Below are positions 44,391-55,940 of a stretch of 64,000 bases of DNA, one piece after another. The stretch's first letter is position 1. Each line of letters starts with the position of its first letter. This DNA comes from CAJCJE01 sp036494465. GTDB lineage: Bacteria; Actinomycetota; Actinomycetes; Mycobacteriales; Pseudonocardiaceae. A program made the translations under genes and the position numbers. The DNA lies in NCBI GenBank assembly GCA_036494465.1, contig DASXOJ010000176.1, positions 20,662 through 84,661 of the forward strand. The letters run 5' to 3'. The notes beneath the pieces were generated by a model, which searched no databases, had not been told where the DNA came from, and was given only the letters and a program-made list of their open reading frames with translations.

Positions 44391-44891
44391 TCACGGACCC
44401 GTCAAACCCCGCCAAGCGCCCGAATGGAGCATGCGCACATCCTTCATCCGGACGGTCGGCAGGAAGTACTTCTTCCCGTCGAGCCCGATTCCCGAACCGT
44501 TGCCGAAGATCGACAGCGCGTCGACGCCATAGCTGAGCCCGACCAGCCACGCGACGATCAACTGCCCGAGCCGGGGCCGTCCGCCGTCCTTGCGCACCAC
44601 CCGCAATCCGAAGATCGCCTTGCCGATCGTCGTGCAGAACGCCCACTGGATCAGCACCCGGTCCAGCAGCGACGCCGCGATCCAGGCGAGCAGCGCCCAG
44701 AGGCCGATCAGGTTGTCCAGCTTCGGAATGTGCTGGGTGCCGTAGAACGCGGCGACGCCAAGACCGAAGTGCAGGAGCAGTTCGAAGGTGAACGCCAGCG
44801 CGCGGCGCAGGTTCCGCGGCGACGGGTACCGGGGATCCTCCTCTGCCCCGTACGGCTGGGCCGGGTGCTGCGCCTGCTGAGGATGCGTCAT
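44391..44891 (-). CDS. RDD-family membrane protein
   Basis: A 166-residue membrane protein. An N-terminal Gln/Pro-rich cytosolic tail precedes membrane segments around RALAFTFELLLHFGLGVAAF and LIGLWALLAWIAASLL; TTIGKAIFGLRVVRKDGGRP is the usual second half of the RDD fold. Function is not established; some RDD proteins act in ion exchange. It is divergent from an acidic repeat protein gene 70 bases away and sits 51 bases upstream of the StyA-like gene on the same strand. Confidence 0.85.
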   Translation of the reverse strand: MTHPQQAQHPAQPYGAEEDPRYPSPRNLRRALAFTFELLLHFGLGVAAFYGTQHIPKLDNLIGLWALLAWIAASLLDRVLIQWAFCTTIGKAIFGLRVVRKDGGRPRLGQLIVAWLVGLSYGVDALSIFGNGSGIGLDGKKYFLPTVRMKDVRMLHSGAWRGLTGP

Positions 44892-44961
44892 GCGCGGGAT
44901 TATGGCCGTGCCGCCTGCGCTAGCCTTTGCCCGCCCTGGTGAGGAAAAAGGAGGAACAGCG

Positions 44962-45606
<645 letters not shown>

Positions 45607-45615
45607 GTTCGACGT

Positions 45616-45651
45616 CCGGTGGCCGGCCTCCGCTGTGGGGTCGGCCACCGG
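45616..45651 (+). terminator. Hairpin after acidic protein gene
   Basis: CCGGTGGCCG at 45616-45625 pairs perfectly with CGGCCACCGG at 45642-45651, beginning 10 bases after the stop. There is no T tract. Confidence 0.6.
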
Positions 45652-45685
45652 GAAATCGTCGGTGGGTTCACCTACGCTGGTTGTG

Positions 45686-46012
45686 ATGGCGGCGCGGAAT
45701 GTTGATCAGGTGGACGGCTCGCCGGGCGGGATGCCCGGCGAGGAGTGGACCGCGCGCCAGTTCCAGGGGCACAACCTGCGCATCGGGCGCAACCGCACGG
45801 TGCACCGGGTGGCGTTCCTGCCCGACGAGCGCGGTGTCGAGTTGCCGATTCCGCACTGCCACACCGGGTACTTCGCGGCCGGTCGGCCGTGGTGGAAGGT
45901 GTATTCGCCGACGCGCGAGCCGGTCGACTGCGGGTTGTGCGTGGATGGCAGGCGTGGCCGGAGCGGGGTCGAGGACGCGTCACACCAGTTGGAGCTCAAC
46001 CTGCCGCGCTGA
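45686..46012 (+). CDS. Hypothetical protein with His/Cys motifs
   Basis: A 108-residue cytosolic protein of unknown function from the ATG at 45686. It has a polar N-terminus, IPHCHTGYFAAGRPWW near the middle and CGLCVDGRRGR near the C-terminus, so His/Cys metal binding is possible. Its last 17 bases overlap the end of the convergent TPR gene. Codon use matches its neighbours. Confidence 0.6.
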   Translation: MAARNVDQVDGSPGGMPGEEWTARQFQGHNLRIGRNRTVHRVAFLPDERGVELPIPHCHTGYFAAGRPWWKVYSPTREPVDCGLCVDGRRGRSGVEDASHQLELNLPR

Positions 46013-47606
46013 ACGCCTGGTAGAGGTCGGCCAGTTCGACGGGCTGTTCGCACATGTCGAGGCAGGCGATGGCGAGGGCGCGCACGGCCGGGGCCGGGTT
46101 GGTGGCCAGCACGGTTTCGAACTGGGTCCGGGCTTGCGGGTACTCGTCGACGTCCATGTGCAGCGCGCCCAGCCACACGCGCAGGGCGGCGAGGCCGGGG
46201 TGGGCCTGGATGGCGTCCTGGGTCAGTTCGATCGCGGCATCGGGGCCGAGCGGCTCGAGGATGAAACCCGCGACGGCGGTGAAGTCGTCGAATTCGTCGA
46301 ATTCGTCGGGTTCGTGCACGAGGGTGTCGATGGCGGCGTGCCAGGCGGCTTCGTATTTTTCTTGCTGGGCAAGGGATTTGGCCAGGATGCCGTAGCTCAA
46401 CGTGATGTCGGGGCGCAGTTCGATGGCGCGCCGCGCGTGCGGTTCGGCGCCCGCCGGGTTGCCCTGGGTGAACAGCAGTTGCGCGTGGAAGACCGGGAAC
46501 CAGGCCGCTTCGGGGTAGCGATCTTCGGCGCGGTCGAGGCTGGCGAGCGTGTTCGCGTAGGCGCCGAGTTCGTCCTGGCAGTGCACGATGACGCGGTGCA
46601 GCTCCTCGTTGTCGAATCCCTCGTCGAGCAGGGCGAGCGCGATCGGTAACGCGGCCGGGTAGTCGCCTGCGTCGCACTGGATCTGCGCGCGCACGAACCG
46701 CGCCCGCTGGTTGCCGGGTTCGGCGGCGAGCACCACGTCGACGAGCTCGGTGGCGGCCGCGAGGTGCTGCTGCGTGCCATTGGCCAGCATGCTCGCGTGA
46801 TAGCTGCGTTCGGCGATTTCCGCTTGCCTGGCAAGCAAAGCAGGGTCGCTGCCCGCAGCGCCGGGCACGGTCAGGTTGGGCAGGCCGCGCACCTGGCAGA
46901 TGCGGTCGTAGACGTCGGCCAGTGCGGCGACGGCGGCGCCGGTGAGTTCCATCAACCCGGCGACGCAGTCCAACATGGACGGTTGCGGATTGGTGGCGAG
47001 CGCGGTGGCGAACTCGCGGCGCGCCTCGCCGTCGCGACCCTGGCCGGACCGGATCAGGCCGAGCCACGAGTGCAACAGGCTCAGCTGCGGGTGCTGGCGC
47101 AACGCTTCGAGCGCGAACGCCTCTGCGCGATCCCAGCCGCCGGTGCGGCCCGCGACGGCGATGATCACCTCGTACGGTTCGTCGTAGTCCGGCGCCAGGC
47201 GCAGCGCGTGTTCGGCAAGGTCCCACGATTCGCCGAGCTCGTCGAGTCCATTGAGGATCGCCGCCAGCACCGTGTACGCCTGCGGCAGGTGCGGATCGAT
47301 CTCCAGCGCGCGCCGCGCGTGCGGCGCCGCCTCGGCGTCGCGATCCTGGCTGTGCAGGATGCGCGCGAGCATCAGGTGCCCGTGCACGCGGTCCGGCCCG
47401 AGCATGAGCAGCCGTTCGGCGAGCGCGGTCGCCTCGGCGTATTCCTCCTGCTGCCAACGCAACCAGGCCAGCTGGTGGAGCGCGCCCCAGTGCGTCGCGT
47501 CGGCGACCAGCACCTCGCGCAACAACGTCTCGGCCTGTTCCGGCCTGCGCAACTGCATCAGGTTGACCGCGCGGGTCACCTGCGCGCCGAGATCCACGAT
47601 CGTCAT
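45996..47606 (-). CDS. Tetratricopeptide-repeat protein
   Basis: A 536-residue cytosolic TPR protein from the ATG at 47606. Helical repeats run through most of its length, for example QAETLLREVLVADATHWGAL, AAPHARRALEIDPHLPQAY, EPHARRAIELRPDIT and ARTQFETVLATNPAPAV, each with the alternating small/large TPR pattern. It probably serves as a scaffold. The start overlaps (ATGA) the stop of a collapsed AAA-ATPase gene, so it was once the second gene of a coupled pair; its own function may be impaired or independent now. Confidence 0.85.
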   Translation of the reverse strand: MTIVDLGAQVTRAVNLMQLRRPEQAETLLREVLVADATHWGALHQLAWLRWQQEEYAEATALAERLLMLGPDRVHGHLMLARILHSQDRDAEAAPHARRALEIDPHLPQAYTVLAAILNGLDELGESWDLAEHALRLAPDYDEPYEVIIAVAGRTGGWDRAEAFALEALRQHPQLSLLHSWLGLIRSGQGRDGEARREFATALATNPQPSMLDCVAGLMELTGAAVAALADVYDRICQVRGLPNLTVPGAAGSDPALLARQAEIAERSYHASMLANGTQQHLAAATELVDVVLAAEPGNQRARFVRAQIQCDAGDYPAALPIALALLDEGFDNEELHRVIVHCQDELGAYANTLASLDRAEDRYPEAAWFPVFHAQLLFTQGNPAGAEPHARRAIELRPDITLSYGILAKSLAQQEKYEAAWHAAIDTLVHEPDEFDEFDDFTAVAGFILEPLGPDAAIELTQDAIQAHPGLAALRVWLGALHMDVDEYPQARTQFETVLATNPAPAVRALAIACLDMCEQPVELADLYQAFSAAG

Positions 47607-47977
47607 AGCATGCTTCGGCTGCGCAGGTAGTCGGCCAGCTCGTCGTCCGGCGGGAGCTTCTTGTTCCGAGGTGTTCTCGACGAACCGGGGTGGGATGATC
47701 TCGCGTACCTCGTCCTCGGCCGCCGCCCAGCTGTAATCCACGTGGACGGAACGGGAGCGGCAGGCTCGGGTGCGGGTTGGCCGAGGGCTTCGCGCATGAG
47801 CTGCTGGGCTTCGGCCGAGCTCGGATCGCGCTGGACGGCCGCGCCGATCTCGGCCATGGCCCTGTCCACTGCGGACGCGTCGAGCAGTTTGCGCGCCAGC
47901 AACAGGCGCAGCGGCACGTCATCGGGCGCGGCGGCGACGGCAGCCTGCAAACTGGCAATGACGGGGTCTTCGACCAT
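47603..47977 (-). pseudogene. Internally deleted AAA-ATPase gene remnant
   Basis: The frame from the ATG at 47977 starts VIASLQAAVAAAPDDVPLRL and DASAVDRAMAEIGAAVQRDP, as in the N-terminal TPR region of actinobacterial AAA+ proteins I recall. After EPAAP the expected linker (DYSWAAAEDEVREIIPPRFV) is found in another frame. The original frame then resumes with DDELADYLRSRSML just before the stop, like the C-terminus of that family. No Walker A or B motif remains. The simplest reading is a frameshift plus loss of the whole ATPase core. The family assignment is from memory of similar operons. Confidence 0.55.
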
Positions 47978-48015
47978 GCGCCGAACGTACCATTTGCGAC
48001 GGATCAGGCAGTCTG

Positions 48016-49851
48016 TCAGCGCGGCGTTGGGGTTCCGCGGCTGGGCGGCGGGAACAGCGAGCGGAGCGGAACGAGCGATATGGGCGGGGACGGCAGACCC
48101 GTCAGCGGCACGACGCTGTACTGCGTGTTGGTCGACGGGGGCGACATGCTCGCGCGCTGACCGAACCCGAACAGCAGCACGACCGCCGCGACCGCGAGGC
48201 TGATCACGCCGCTGACCAGCACGTTGCGCCGGTCTCGGCGTTCCTGCTCCGCATTGCCGGGCCGCACGCGCAGTCTGCGCTGCCTGGCGGTTTCGACGGT
48301 GGTCCGCGCGTCCGGGTTGAAGCCGAGGGTGATCAGGTGGAACCGCAACCGGTCGACCTCGCCGTGCTGTCCGACCGCCGCGAACACCTCCTCGGCGAGC
48401 TGCGTCGAATCCGAGCTGTGCACGCCGGAGGCGCTGAGCTCGTCGACGATCAGTTCGCTCGGTCGCGCCCAGCGCAGTCGCCAGTGCCCGCAGCCCGCGC
48501 CGACCAGCGCGTGCGCCAGCACCCGGAACAGCGAATCGGTCAGCCGCCGGACGGCCTGGTCCTCGTCGCTGGCATCGTCGGCCATGGCAACGGCCAGTTC
48601 CCAGCCGCGTCCGGCCGCGAGCAGGTCGAGCACGGTGTCCAGGGTGGCGTCATCGTTGTCGGTGAGTTCCTCTGCGGCGTCGAAGAGTTCGCCGGCAGGC
48701 GCGGTGGGGGCGCGCAGCCGGGCGACCAGCCGCAGCCATACCGGCACCGGGATCATCCGGACGTGGTCGAGGTCGGCGATGAACAGGCTGCCCAGATCGG
48801 TCCACGGCCAGTTCGACGGCGCGCGCTCTGCCGGTTCGACCGGCTGCTCGACCTCGGCGCACCGGGCGAGATTGCGTAATCGGGCGGCGAGACCGGGGTG
48901 CGGGTCGAACTGGCGTTGCGGCAGGTCCTCGGGCTCGGCGAGCTTGAGTTCGCGCAGCGCGGCGCGGCAGTCGGGCTGGTTGAGCACGGCGGCGAACGCG
49001 GCGACCGGGTCGGTAGGCAACTGGCCGGCTTCCAGCGCCGGGCGCAGGTAGTCGTCCTCGAATCGCTGCCAGATCGGGCGCAACGCGTACCCGGCGCGCA
49101 GTGCGTCCGCTGCCGCGACCCGCCCGGCGAGCCGCACCGCGGTCCGGTCGGCCTCCAGTTCCTGGCGGCGCCGCACCGCGTAGGACAGCCGCGCGTAGGT
49201 GTTCGCGTAGGAGGTGAACAGCCGGTGCGTCAACGCCGACCAGCCGCGCGCCAGCCGGTTGCCGGAGACGTCGGTGGCGCGCAGGTTCTCGGTGATGCCG
49301 TCCATGGCGAGGTAGCCGCGATAGATCAACGCGGTCAACCGGGTGTGTTTGCCCGCGAAGTGGCCGAGTTCGTGCCCGAGCAACGCGCGCAGTTCCGCCA
49401 TGCTCAACCCGGCGAGCAGTGGAATGCCCAGGTAGAGGCAGCGATGCCCGGGGAACAGGCCGAGCAGCCGGGTGTTGTCGGTGACCGCGGCGTTGGCCTC
49501 GGTGGTCAGCATGATCTCGGCGGGCGCGGCCGTGCCGACCTGTTCGGCGAGCTCGTCGACCAGTTGCCACAGCTGCGGCGCTTCGGCCGGACCGACCGGG
49601 ATCGCCGCCAGTTGTGGCCGGGTCGCCCTGCGCACCGCGAACAGGCCGCCGAGGATCGCCATCAGCACCGGCACAGTGCCCAGCAGCAACGGAATCGCCA
49701 AAGCCGGGCTGTTCACGGTGCCGTTCGCGTAGTCCAACATCAGCAGGGCGCCCGCGACGACCATGCCGCCGAACACCAGCAGCGAGCCGAACGCGACCAG
49801 GTAGACCCCGGTGAGCATGGCGAGCGCGAACCACCCGCGCAGCGTCGTCAT
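48016..49851 (-). CDS. M48-family membrane metallopeptidase
   Basis: A 611-residue protein with two N-terminal membrane helices (FALAMLTGVYLVAFGSLLVF and ALAIPLLLGTVPVLMAILGG). The zinc motif GHELGHFAG (HExxH) lies near residue 160, and RRRQELEADRTA near residue 232 supplies the third ligand Glu. A long cytosolic or lumenal region and a final membrane helix (VLVSGVISLAVAAVVLLFG near residue 560) follow. Related HtpX/Ste24 enzymes degrade or process membrane proteins. It is longer than HtpX (about 290 residues). Its substrate is unknown. Confidence 0.88.
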   Translation of the reverse strand: MTTLRGWFALAMLTGVYLVAFGSLLVFGGMVVAGALLMLDYANGTVNSPALAIPLLLGTVPVLMAILGGLFAVRRATRPQLAAIPVGPAEAPQLWQLVDELAEQVGTAAPAEIMLTTEANAAVTDNTRLLGLFPGHRCLYLGIPLLAGLSMAELRALLGHELGHFAGKHTRLTALIYRGYLAMDGITENLRATDVSGNRLARGWSALTHRLFTSYANTYARLSYAVRRRQELEADRTAVRLAGRVAAADALRAGYALRPIWQRFEDDYLRPALEAGQLPTDPVAAFAAVLNQPDCRAALRELKLAEPEDLPQRQFDPHPGLAARLRNLARCAEVEQPVEPAERAPSNWPWTDLGSLFIADLDHVRMIPVPVWLRLVARLRAPTAPAGELFDAAEELTDNDDATLDTVLDLLAAGRGWELAVAMADDASDEDQAVRRLTDSLFRVLAHALVGAGCGHWRLRWARPSELIVDELSASGVHSSDSTQLAEEVFAAVGQHGEVDRLRFHLITLGFNPDARTTVETARQRRLRVRPGNAEQERRDRRNVLVSGVISLAVAAVVLLFGFGQRASMSPPSTNTQYSVVPLTGLPSPPISLVPLRSLFPPPSRGTPTPR

Positions 49852-49960
49852 CGGCGCCCCCAGGAAACCGCGTCATCCACCAGGTTGCCAAGAAATACAC
49901 CAGACGAAGCGCGTTGACTACCACCACAAGGATGATCGAACCGGACCCGGTCTCGATCGT

Positions 49961-50461
49961 CTACAAAGGACGGTTGGTTACCTCGGTCTTGGTGGCCGCC
50001 GCGATCCGGCCGAGCAGGTCGCGGAACTGGCGCGCCTCATCCTGGCCCAACGGCGCCAGCAGCCTGCCCTCGATACCGGCCAGCCGGGCGGCCGCCTCGG
50101 CGAGCGCGGCATGGCCCTGCGCGGTGACCAGCACCTGCCGGGCCCGCCGGTCGGCCGGGTCGAGACGGCGCTCCACCAGGCCCGCGCGTTCCAGGCCGTC
50201 GATCAGGTAGGTCATCGCGGTCTTGTCGATGCCGAGCTGACCGGCCAGCGCGAGCTGGGTGCGTGGATGGCCGGTGTCGGCGGTAACCAGGACCAGGTAG
50301 GCGCGCTGCCCGCCAGGCAGGTTGGCCACGGAGGCGCTGGCCCACTGTTGGAAGGCGCGGCCGATCGTGGTGATGGCCCAGCCGAGATCGTGTTCGATCC
50401 CGGCGGCCGCACAGCCGGCGAGTGACCCGCCGGCCGCCTCCCCGAAATCAGCGGACGCCAT
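49961..50461 (-). CDS. MarR-family transcriptional regulator
   Basis: A 166-residue winged-helix protein from the ATG at 50461. Core segments: QLALAGQLGIDKTAMTYLIDGL (recognition helix) and ERAGLVERRLDPADRRARQV (wing). The N-terminal helix contains DLGWAITTIGRAFQQWASAS. No ribosome site is evident upstream of the ATG, so the transcript may be leaderless. It is divergent from the NarL-type sensor kinase gene 78 bases away. Confidence 0.85.
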   Translation of the reverse strand: MASADFGEAAGGSLAGCAAAGIEHDLGWAITTIGRAFQQWASASVANLPGGQRAYLVLVTADTGHPRTQLALAGQLGIDKTAMTYLIDGLERAGLVERRLDPADRRARQVLVTAQGHAALAEAAARLAGIEGRLLAPLGQDEARQFRDLLGRIAAATKTEVTNRPL

Positions 50462-50539
50462 GGTCAGAGCGTACGTGACCGCCAGGTCGGGGTTTCGCCA
50501 CCCGGACGGACATCGGCGGACGCCCGGGCGGGCAGGCGA

Positions 50540-51736
50540 ATGCGCGATCGGCATGATGGGTGGGTGGCGTCGACCGAATCCCCGTCAGCCGGGACGTTCT
50601 CCTGGCTGAACACCAACTCGCGGGACGTGATCCTCCGGCCTGCCGTCACCGTGGTCAGCGTCGGGATCACCGCCTGGCAGCTCTGGACCAGACCGCTGGT
50701 CCTGGCACCACTGGCGATCGTGTTGTTCGTGCTGGTCTCGGTGCTCGCGCTGGCCATGTTGCTGCCGCTGTCGAGGGTGCCGGAGCGGGGCAAGGTCGCC
50801 CTGATGGCCGCCTACGGCGTGCTCGCCGCGCTGCTGTTCCCGCTGAGCCAGTCGACCACCGTTTCGGTGGTCTTCGTGTTCCTGGCCAGCGGTATGGCGG
50901 GCGGCGTGCTGGCAACGCGGCAGGCCGCGCTCACCATCGCCGGGGTCAACGCGATCGTGGCCGCGGGCGGCACCGCGCTGGTGACCGAACTGGTGCCGAC
51001 CGCGACGGTATGGCCGTGGTGGCTGGCGCTCACGGTCAGCTTCCCGGTGCTGCTCGGTACCGCGCGACGGGACCGGGTGGAAGCGCTGAAGAGCGCGCAC
51101 CAGGCCACTGAGCAGGCCAAACGCGCCGCAGCGTCGGAGGCGCGCGAGGCCGCGCTGGTGGAGCGGGGCCGGATCGCCAGGGAGATCCACGACGTGCTCG
51201 GGCACTCGCTGTCCGGCATCGCCGTGCAACTGGACATGGCCGACGCGCTGGCCGGCAACGGCAGGCAGGACGAGGCGATGTCGGCGGTGCGCAAGGCGCG
51301 GGCGCTGGCGGTGGACAGCATCAGCGAGACCCGCCGCGCGGTGCACGCGTTGCGCGAGGACACCCTCCCGTTGCAGGAGACGCTGCTGCTGATGGCGGCG
51401 GGTGACGGCGTGTCGTTCCAACTGGTCGGCGAGCCGGAACCGGTGTCGGCGGAGATCACCCATACGGTGGTGCGGGCCGCGCAGGAGGCGCTGACCAACG
51501 CGGTCAAGTACGCGCAGGGCGCCGACCGGGGGATGACGCTGACCTTTGACGAGCACGCGGTGCGGTTGACCGTGACCAACGGGCCCGCCAAGCAGGATGC
51601 CCCGTCGGACATCGCGGGCGGCACCGGCATGGGCCTGGTGGGGATGCGGGAACGCGTCGCGCTGCTGGGTGGCACGCTGCGGGCGGGGCCGGCACCGGAC
51701 GGTGGCTGGCGCGTGGAGCTGGAGGTGCCGAGGTGA
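50540..51736 (+). CDS. NarL-type sensor histidine kinase
   Basis: A membrane kinase of 398 residues (the GTG at 50564 is an alternative start). Five or six hydrophobic segments fill residues 30-165, with little extracytoplasmic sequence, so it probably senses through the membrane. A coiled linker leads to the HisKA_3 motif EIHDVLGHSLSGIAVQLDMA with phospho-acceptor His, and a HATPase domain with EALTNAVKYA and GTGMGLVGMRERV. The stop overlaps the response regulator start (GTGA), making the pair one translational unit. Confidence 0.92.
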   Translation: MRDRHDGWVASTESPSAGTFSWLNTNSRDVILRPAVTVVSVGITAWQLWTRPLVLAPLAIVLFVLVSVLALAMLLPLSRVPERGKVALMAAYGVLAALLFPLSQSTTVSVVFVFLASGMAGGVLATRQAALTIAGVNAIVAAGGTALVTELVPTATVWPWWLALTVSFPVLLGTARRDRVEALKSAHQATEQAKRAAASEAREAALVERGRIAREIHDVLGHSLSGIAVQLDMADALAGNGRQDEAMSAVRKARALAVDSISETRRAVHALREDTLPLQETLLLMAAGDGVSFQLVGEPEPVSAEITHTVVRAAQEALTNAVKYAQGADRGMTLTFDEHAVRLTVTNGPAKQDAPSDIAGGTGMGLVGMRERVALLGGTLRAGPAPDGGWRVELEVPR

Positions 51737-52374
51737 CGGCGATCCGTCTCGTTGTTGTCGACGACCAGACGACGGTGCGCGACGCGCTGGCGGTCATGCT
51801 CGACCTGGACGACGACGTCGACGTGGTCGGCACCGCGACCAACGGTCAGCAGGCGCTCGCGATCATCGCCGACAAGGCCCCGGACGTGGTGCTGATGGAC
51901 CTGAACATGCCGGTCATGGGCGGGGTCGAGGCCACCGGACGGGTGCACCGGGAGCACCCCGACGTGGTCGTGCTGGTGTTGACGACGTTCGACGACGACG
52001 AGTCGATCCTGGCCGCGTTGCAGGCGGGTGCCAGCGGTTACCTGACCAAGGAGGCGGACCGGGCGACCATCCTGCAGGCGGTGCGCGCGGCCAGTCACGG
52101 TCAGACCGTGCTCGCGCCCGAGGTGCAGCGCCGCCTGCTCACCATGGCCAGCAGACCGGTGCGACCGGCCGGGCCGGAGTTCTCGCTGACCGCGCGCGAG
52201 CAGGAGATCCTGCTGCTGATCGGTGAGGGCCTGCGCAACCCGGAGATCGCGGCCAAGCTGGTGATCAGCGAGGCGACCGTGAAGACACACATCAACAACC
52301 TCTTCGCCAAGGCTGGCTTCCACTCCCGGGCCGACGCGGTGCGTTATGCGCTGAGTCGCCAACCCGCGCGGTGA
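51733..52374 (+). CDS. NarL-type response regulator
   Basis: A 213-residue regulator. The receiver domain has the acidic pair VVVDDQ, the phospho-acceptor Asp in VVLMDLNMPVMGG near residue 56, and Lys in YLTKEA. The C-terminal LuxR HTH reads LTAREQEILLLIGEGLRNPE and ATVKTHINNLFAKAGF. It is partner of the preceding kinase; its target genes are unknown. htpG follows 48 bases later with its own ribosome site. Confidence 0.93.
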   Translation: MTAIRLVVVDDQTTVRDALAVMLDLDDDVDVVGTATNGQQALAIIADKAPDVVLMDLNMPVMGGVEATGRVHREHPDVVVLVLTTFDDDESILAALQAGASGYLTKEADRATILQAVRAASHGQTVLAPEVQRRLLTMASRPVRPAGPEFSLTAREQEILLLIGEGLRNPEIAAKLVISEATVKTHINNLFAKAGFHSRADAVRYALSRQPAR

Positions 52375-52422
52375 GCATGATTTAGGCTGTAGGGCGATTT
52401 TGCCGGTGTTGGAAGGAAGCAC

Positions 52423-54333
<1,911 letters not shown>

Positions 54334-54349
54334 GATTCGCTGTCCGCGA

Positions 54350-54381
54350 ACGGGTCGCCGGGTTTCCCGGCGGCCCGTTTT
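54350..54381 (+). terminator. Rho-independent terminator of htpG
   Basis: ACGGGTCGCCGGG at 54350-54362 pairs with CCCGGCGGCCCGT at 54366-54378 (one mismatch, TTTC-side loop of three bases) and is followed by TTT. Confidence 0.85.
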
Positions 54382-54399
54382 CATGTGCTGATCTATCAT

Positions 54400-54423
54400 G
54401 AAACTGGAGGGTGCTCCAGTTTC
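54400..54423. promoter_or_regulatory. TetR operator, copy 1 (autoregulatory)
   Basis: GAAACTGGAG at 54400-54409 and CTCCAGTTTC at 54414-54423 are perfect 10-bp inverted arms with GGTG between. It lies 25 bases upstream of the TetR ATG, where repression of its own gene is expected. The same AACTGGAG-N4-CTCCrGTT design recurs four times at 55127-55478. Confidence 0.88.
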
Positions 54424-54447
54424 TCTCCGTACTGGGGGAGGTGATCC

Positions 54448-55038
54448 ATGGCGAAGGAACCCGATCGTCCGTTGCGCGCCGACGCGCGACGCAATCGGGA
54501 CAAGATCGTCGCGACCGCGGTGCGGATCTTCGACGTGGAGGGCCTCGACGTCAACTTCGATCGGATCGCCAAGGAAGCCGGGGTCGGCGCAGGCACGCTC
54601 TACCGCAACTTCCCGACCAGGGAATCCCTGGTCGCGGCCGCGTACTTCGACGATCTGGCCTGGTTGTGCGATGGCGCGCGGGACCTGCTCGACGTGCTGC
54701 CCGCGCACGACGCGCTGCGCACCTGGCTGGGGCGACTGCTGGACTACGCGACCAGCAGGGCGGGCATGGCCGAGGCGCTGCTGGCGATGATCTCCGCGCC
54801 GGACCACCCGTTCGCGGACAGCAGTGCTCATCTGTGCACGGCCATCTCGTTGCTGCTCAAGGCCGGGGCCGGTGCGGGCACGGTGCGCGCGGACGTGACC
54901 GCGAACGACGTGCTGGCCGCGGTGACCGGGGCCGCGTTGGTCTCGGGCGGACCGAGCGGGCGGGTGCAGGCGCAGCGTCTGCTCGATCTCGTCGTCGACG
55001 GCTTGCGGGACATTCAGTCACGCCGTGAGCGCGCGTGA
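54448..55038 (+). CDS. TetR-family transcriptional regulator
   Basis: A 196-residue repressor preceded by GGGAGGTGATCC, an almost ideal ribosome site. The N-terminal HTH reads RDKIVATAVRIFDVEG ... NFDRIAKEAGVGAGTLYRNFPTRESL, a typical TetR head. The C-terminal ligand domain has CLDVLPAHDALRTWLGRLLD-like helices. A perfect palindrome overlaps the promoter region, and four related sites lie 90-440 bases beyond its stop codon. It probably controls itself and something in or beyond the gene-poor 55.0-55.9 kb stretch, perhaps the CDGSH-globin gene. Confidence 0.92.
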   Translation: MAKEPDRPLRADARRNRDKIVATAVRIFDVEGLDVNFDRIAKEAGVGAGTLYRNFPTRESLVAAAYFDDLAWLCDGARDLLDVLPAHDALRTWLGRLLDYATSRAGMAEALLAMISAPDHPFADSSAHLCTAISLLLKAGAGAGTVRADVTANDVLAAVTGAALVSGGPSGRVQAQRLLDLVVDGLRDIQSRRERA

Positions 55039-55126
55039 TATTGCGTTGCGACGCAATTCCGGTCAGCGGATTTTGTGATGTCCGGCAAGAATTTCCGTTC
55101 GCACAATTTCGCGATTAATCGGATTT

Positions 55127-55176
55127 AACTGGAGAGTCCTCCGGTTTATTTCCGGTAACCGGAGCAGTCTCCACTT
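55127..55176. promoter_or_regulatory. TetR operator copies 2 and 3
   Basis: Copy 2: AACTGGAG at 55127-55134, four bases, CTCCGGTT at 55139-55146. Copy 3: AACCGGAG at 55157-55164, four bases, CTCCACTT at 55169-55176. The two start exactly 30 bases apart and keep the N4 spacing of the perfect copy at 54400, with one or two mismatches each. Confidence 0.8.
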
Positions 55177-55428
55177 CGTTCTCTCAAGTGCGGAGGGATG
55201 CCGTCGGCCCCGGTTGGGCGAAAGTGATCATGTTCGACTAAGTGATATCCGCATGCTGGAGCAGGTCCGGGTTGGGCCATTGGGCGGTGGCGCGCTCGTC
55301 GACCGTGCTGTCTCCGGCCTGTTTCGGCCTTTGTGGTGGGTTGATCGACTGGGGTCGGCGGATCGTGAAGACATCGCGAATTGCCTGTTACGACTGGGGA
55401 TTCGGGGTCCACTGTGCGGTCCCGGGTC

Positions 55429-55478
55429 AACTGGAGGAGTATCCGGTTGTTGATCGTCAACTGGAGAGCCGTCCGGTT
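55429..55478. promoter_or_regulatory. TetR operator copies 4 and 5
   Basis: Copy 4: AACTGGAG at 55429-55436, four bases, ATCCGGTT at 55441-55448. Copy 5: AACTGGAG at 55459-55466, four bases, GTCCGGTT at 55471-55478. Again the starts are 30 bases apart, repeating the layout of copies 2 and 3 about 300 bases away. Confidence 0.8.
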
Positions 55479-55940
55479 GATACGTGCCCCAGCGGCAGAC
55501 TTCCGGTAGAACATGCGGCGATATCCGTCGGTTATTGCCGCTGATGCGGTAAAAATAGGCCCAGTGATCCGAATATGCTGATCGATGACACAATGTTCGC
55601 TCCGCGGACTGGGTCCAAGGTTCAACGGATCGACCACGAAAGTTCGGAGGCAGTCCTTAAGATTTTTCCCGGCGGTGCCGATTTGGTGATGGGGGTGCGC
55701 GATAGTCGTGCACTTCACGGGCATATGCGGTATCAATGTCAATTGCGGTACAGACGGATAATGGATCCGCTGGGGACGGTGTGCATGGCTGAGGGGCTGG
55801 GGGTCGTTTTGCGCTCGTCGGCACCCACCTGCTCGGCGATAATCGTCCGCACCGGGCGTCGACGCGGCCGCCACCACCCTTGGCCCAACGGGTCCAGCAG
55901 TAGCTCGCACCATGTACGTAGAAAACGTTGAGGAGGGGCC

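Larger units (their letters stand above)
55039..55940. other. Gene-poor stretch carrying paired operators
   Basis: About 900 bases of lower GC content than the flanks. No frame here has a credible ribosome site plus family-like sequence; the longest (minus strand, 55146-55913) is rich in His, Pro and Arg without structure and runs through all four operators. It may hold promoters, an untranslated transcript, or decayed genes once controlled by the TetR protein. The region ends with the ribosome site GAGGAGGGG of the CDGSH-globin gene. Confidence 0.6.

Noticed and set aside
55146..55913. A 255-codon minus-strand frame in the operator-rich region
   Set aside because: It crosses all four operator copies, lacks a ribosome site, and its His/Pro/Arg-rich product resembles no protein family I know.
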